NCBI RefSeq assembly: GCF_010646885.2
Contig: NZ_CP050700.1
Span: 3,312,501 to 3,376,500 of the forward strand
Reading direction: 5' to 3'
Source: Desulfopila sp. IMCC35008
GTDB lineage: Bacteria; Desulfobacterota; Desulfobulbia; Desulfobulbales; Desulfocapsaceae
Length of the DNA stretch: 64,000 bases
The notes beneath the pieces are model-generated. The model saw nothing but the letters and a program-made list of their open reading frames with translations, did not search any database and was not told where the DNA came from. Shown piece after piece: positions 63,758 through 64,000 of this stretch. Both the position numbers and the translations under genes were made by a program. The number at the start of each line of letters is the position of its first letter. Within the stretch, counting starts at the first letter, position 1.

Positions 63758-64000
63758 TTAATTACTCTTTACCGATATAAAATTATCCTGCGGTGTTTCC
63801 TGCAGGTTTTTCGACGGACATTTCGAATCTGTAAGGATATGGCTACCTGATTTCAGCTCATTGATACGGACCTGGTAAAGACGCTCCCGGGATTCCATAT
63901 AAACATCAAACGCCATAAGCAATGCCAGATCTACAGCAAATTCAAAATCATACAGATCCTTTATAAAGACGGACCGCTCCTTGTCTGCTGCCAGAATATC
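63758..64000 (-). CDS. RsbRD N-terminal-like protein upstream of dsrM (partial)
   Basis: The last 80 codons of a minus-strand gene read, in part, IKDLYDFEFAVDLALLMAFD and VYMESRERLYQVRINELKSG, then a polar tail. The helical FEF-x-VDLALLMAFD segment resembles the RsbRD N-terminal domain. A gene of that type often stands just before dsrM in sulfate reducers, so a regulatory or partner role is likely but unproven. The start lies beyond the window; 75 bases separate it from dsrM. Confidence 0.65.
   Translation of the reverse strand, partial: DILAADKERSVFIKDLYDFEFAVDLALLMAFDVYMESRERLYQVRINELKSGSHILTDSKCPSKNLQETPQDNFISVKSN

Overview
The window looks like a chromosome segment from a sulfate-reducing or sulfur-disproportionating bacterium of the Desulfobacterota, most likely Desulfobulbales-like. 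The strongest evidence is the complete dsrMKJOP operon at the right end (58.5-63.7 kb). Supporting evidence is a tetraheme cytochrome with its flavoprotein, a GlcD/GlpC-type fusion dehydrogenase and Gram-negative envelope genes (lptD, mltA). The species assignment is an inference.

The window splits into two halves. Bases 1 to about 43.5 kb are accessory and decaying. They hold two identical same-strand copies of one IS3-family element (a right end at 1-241 and a complete copy at 35055-36572), an IS91-like element with a coupled tyrosine recombinase (about 4.86-7.23 kb), an IS4-family element with a clear 9-bp target duplication (40358-41623), an integron attC-like site (4799-4861) and at least eight broken genes or gene relics: sulfatase, Kef-type antiporter, glycogen-debranching fragment, AarF/UbiB kinase, a TPR-like lipoprotein, a collagen-like tail-collar protein, an IS3 orfA and metK. 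From about 43.7 kb to the end the sequence is compact core genome: tRNA-Arg, RNase E/G, lptD, a DHH phosphoesterase, mltA, a SAM hydrolase, aroA, aroE, pyrD-pyrK, a prepilin peptidase, a flavodoxin and dsrMKJOP.

Functional modules inside the accessory half are: (a) a NarL-type response regulator and histidine kinase pair (2.4-4.4 kb); (b) a stress or surface set with two small coiled-coil proteins, a double PRC-barrel protein, a DHH phosphoesterase, a disulfide-oxidoreductase-like flavoenzyme and a duplicated DUF1566 protein; (c) a PLD-VTT membrane protein coupled to an EEP-family hydrolase; (d) a sucrose module of sucrose-phosphate synthase, overlapping sucrose-phosphatase, amylosucrase and galU, which together could make UDP-glucose, sucrose and then glucan; (e) a GC-rich two-gene block of membrane proteins (24.4-25.9 kb); (f) a Tat-exported fumarate-reductase-like flavoprotein with its own tetraheme cytochrome (30.6-32.5 kb); (g) a GAF sensor with a ten-base G/C tract upstream of its start; (h) an 899-residue FAD/Fe-S dehydrogenase followed by a TetR regulator.

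I see no CRISPR array, no rRNA and no clear phage or defence island. The observations I rate highest are the attC-like site beside the IS91-like element, the sucrose/amylosucrase module, the flavoprotein-cytochrome pair, and a DsrO whose cysteine pattern predicts three rather than four Fe-S clusters.
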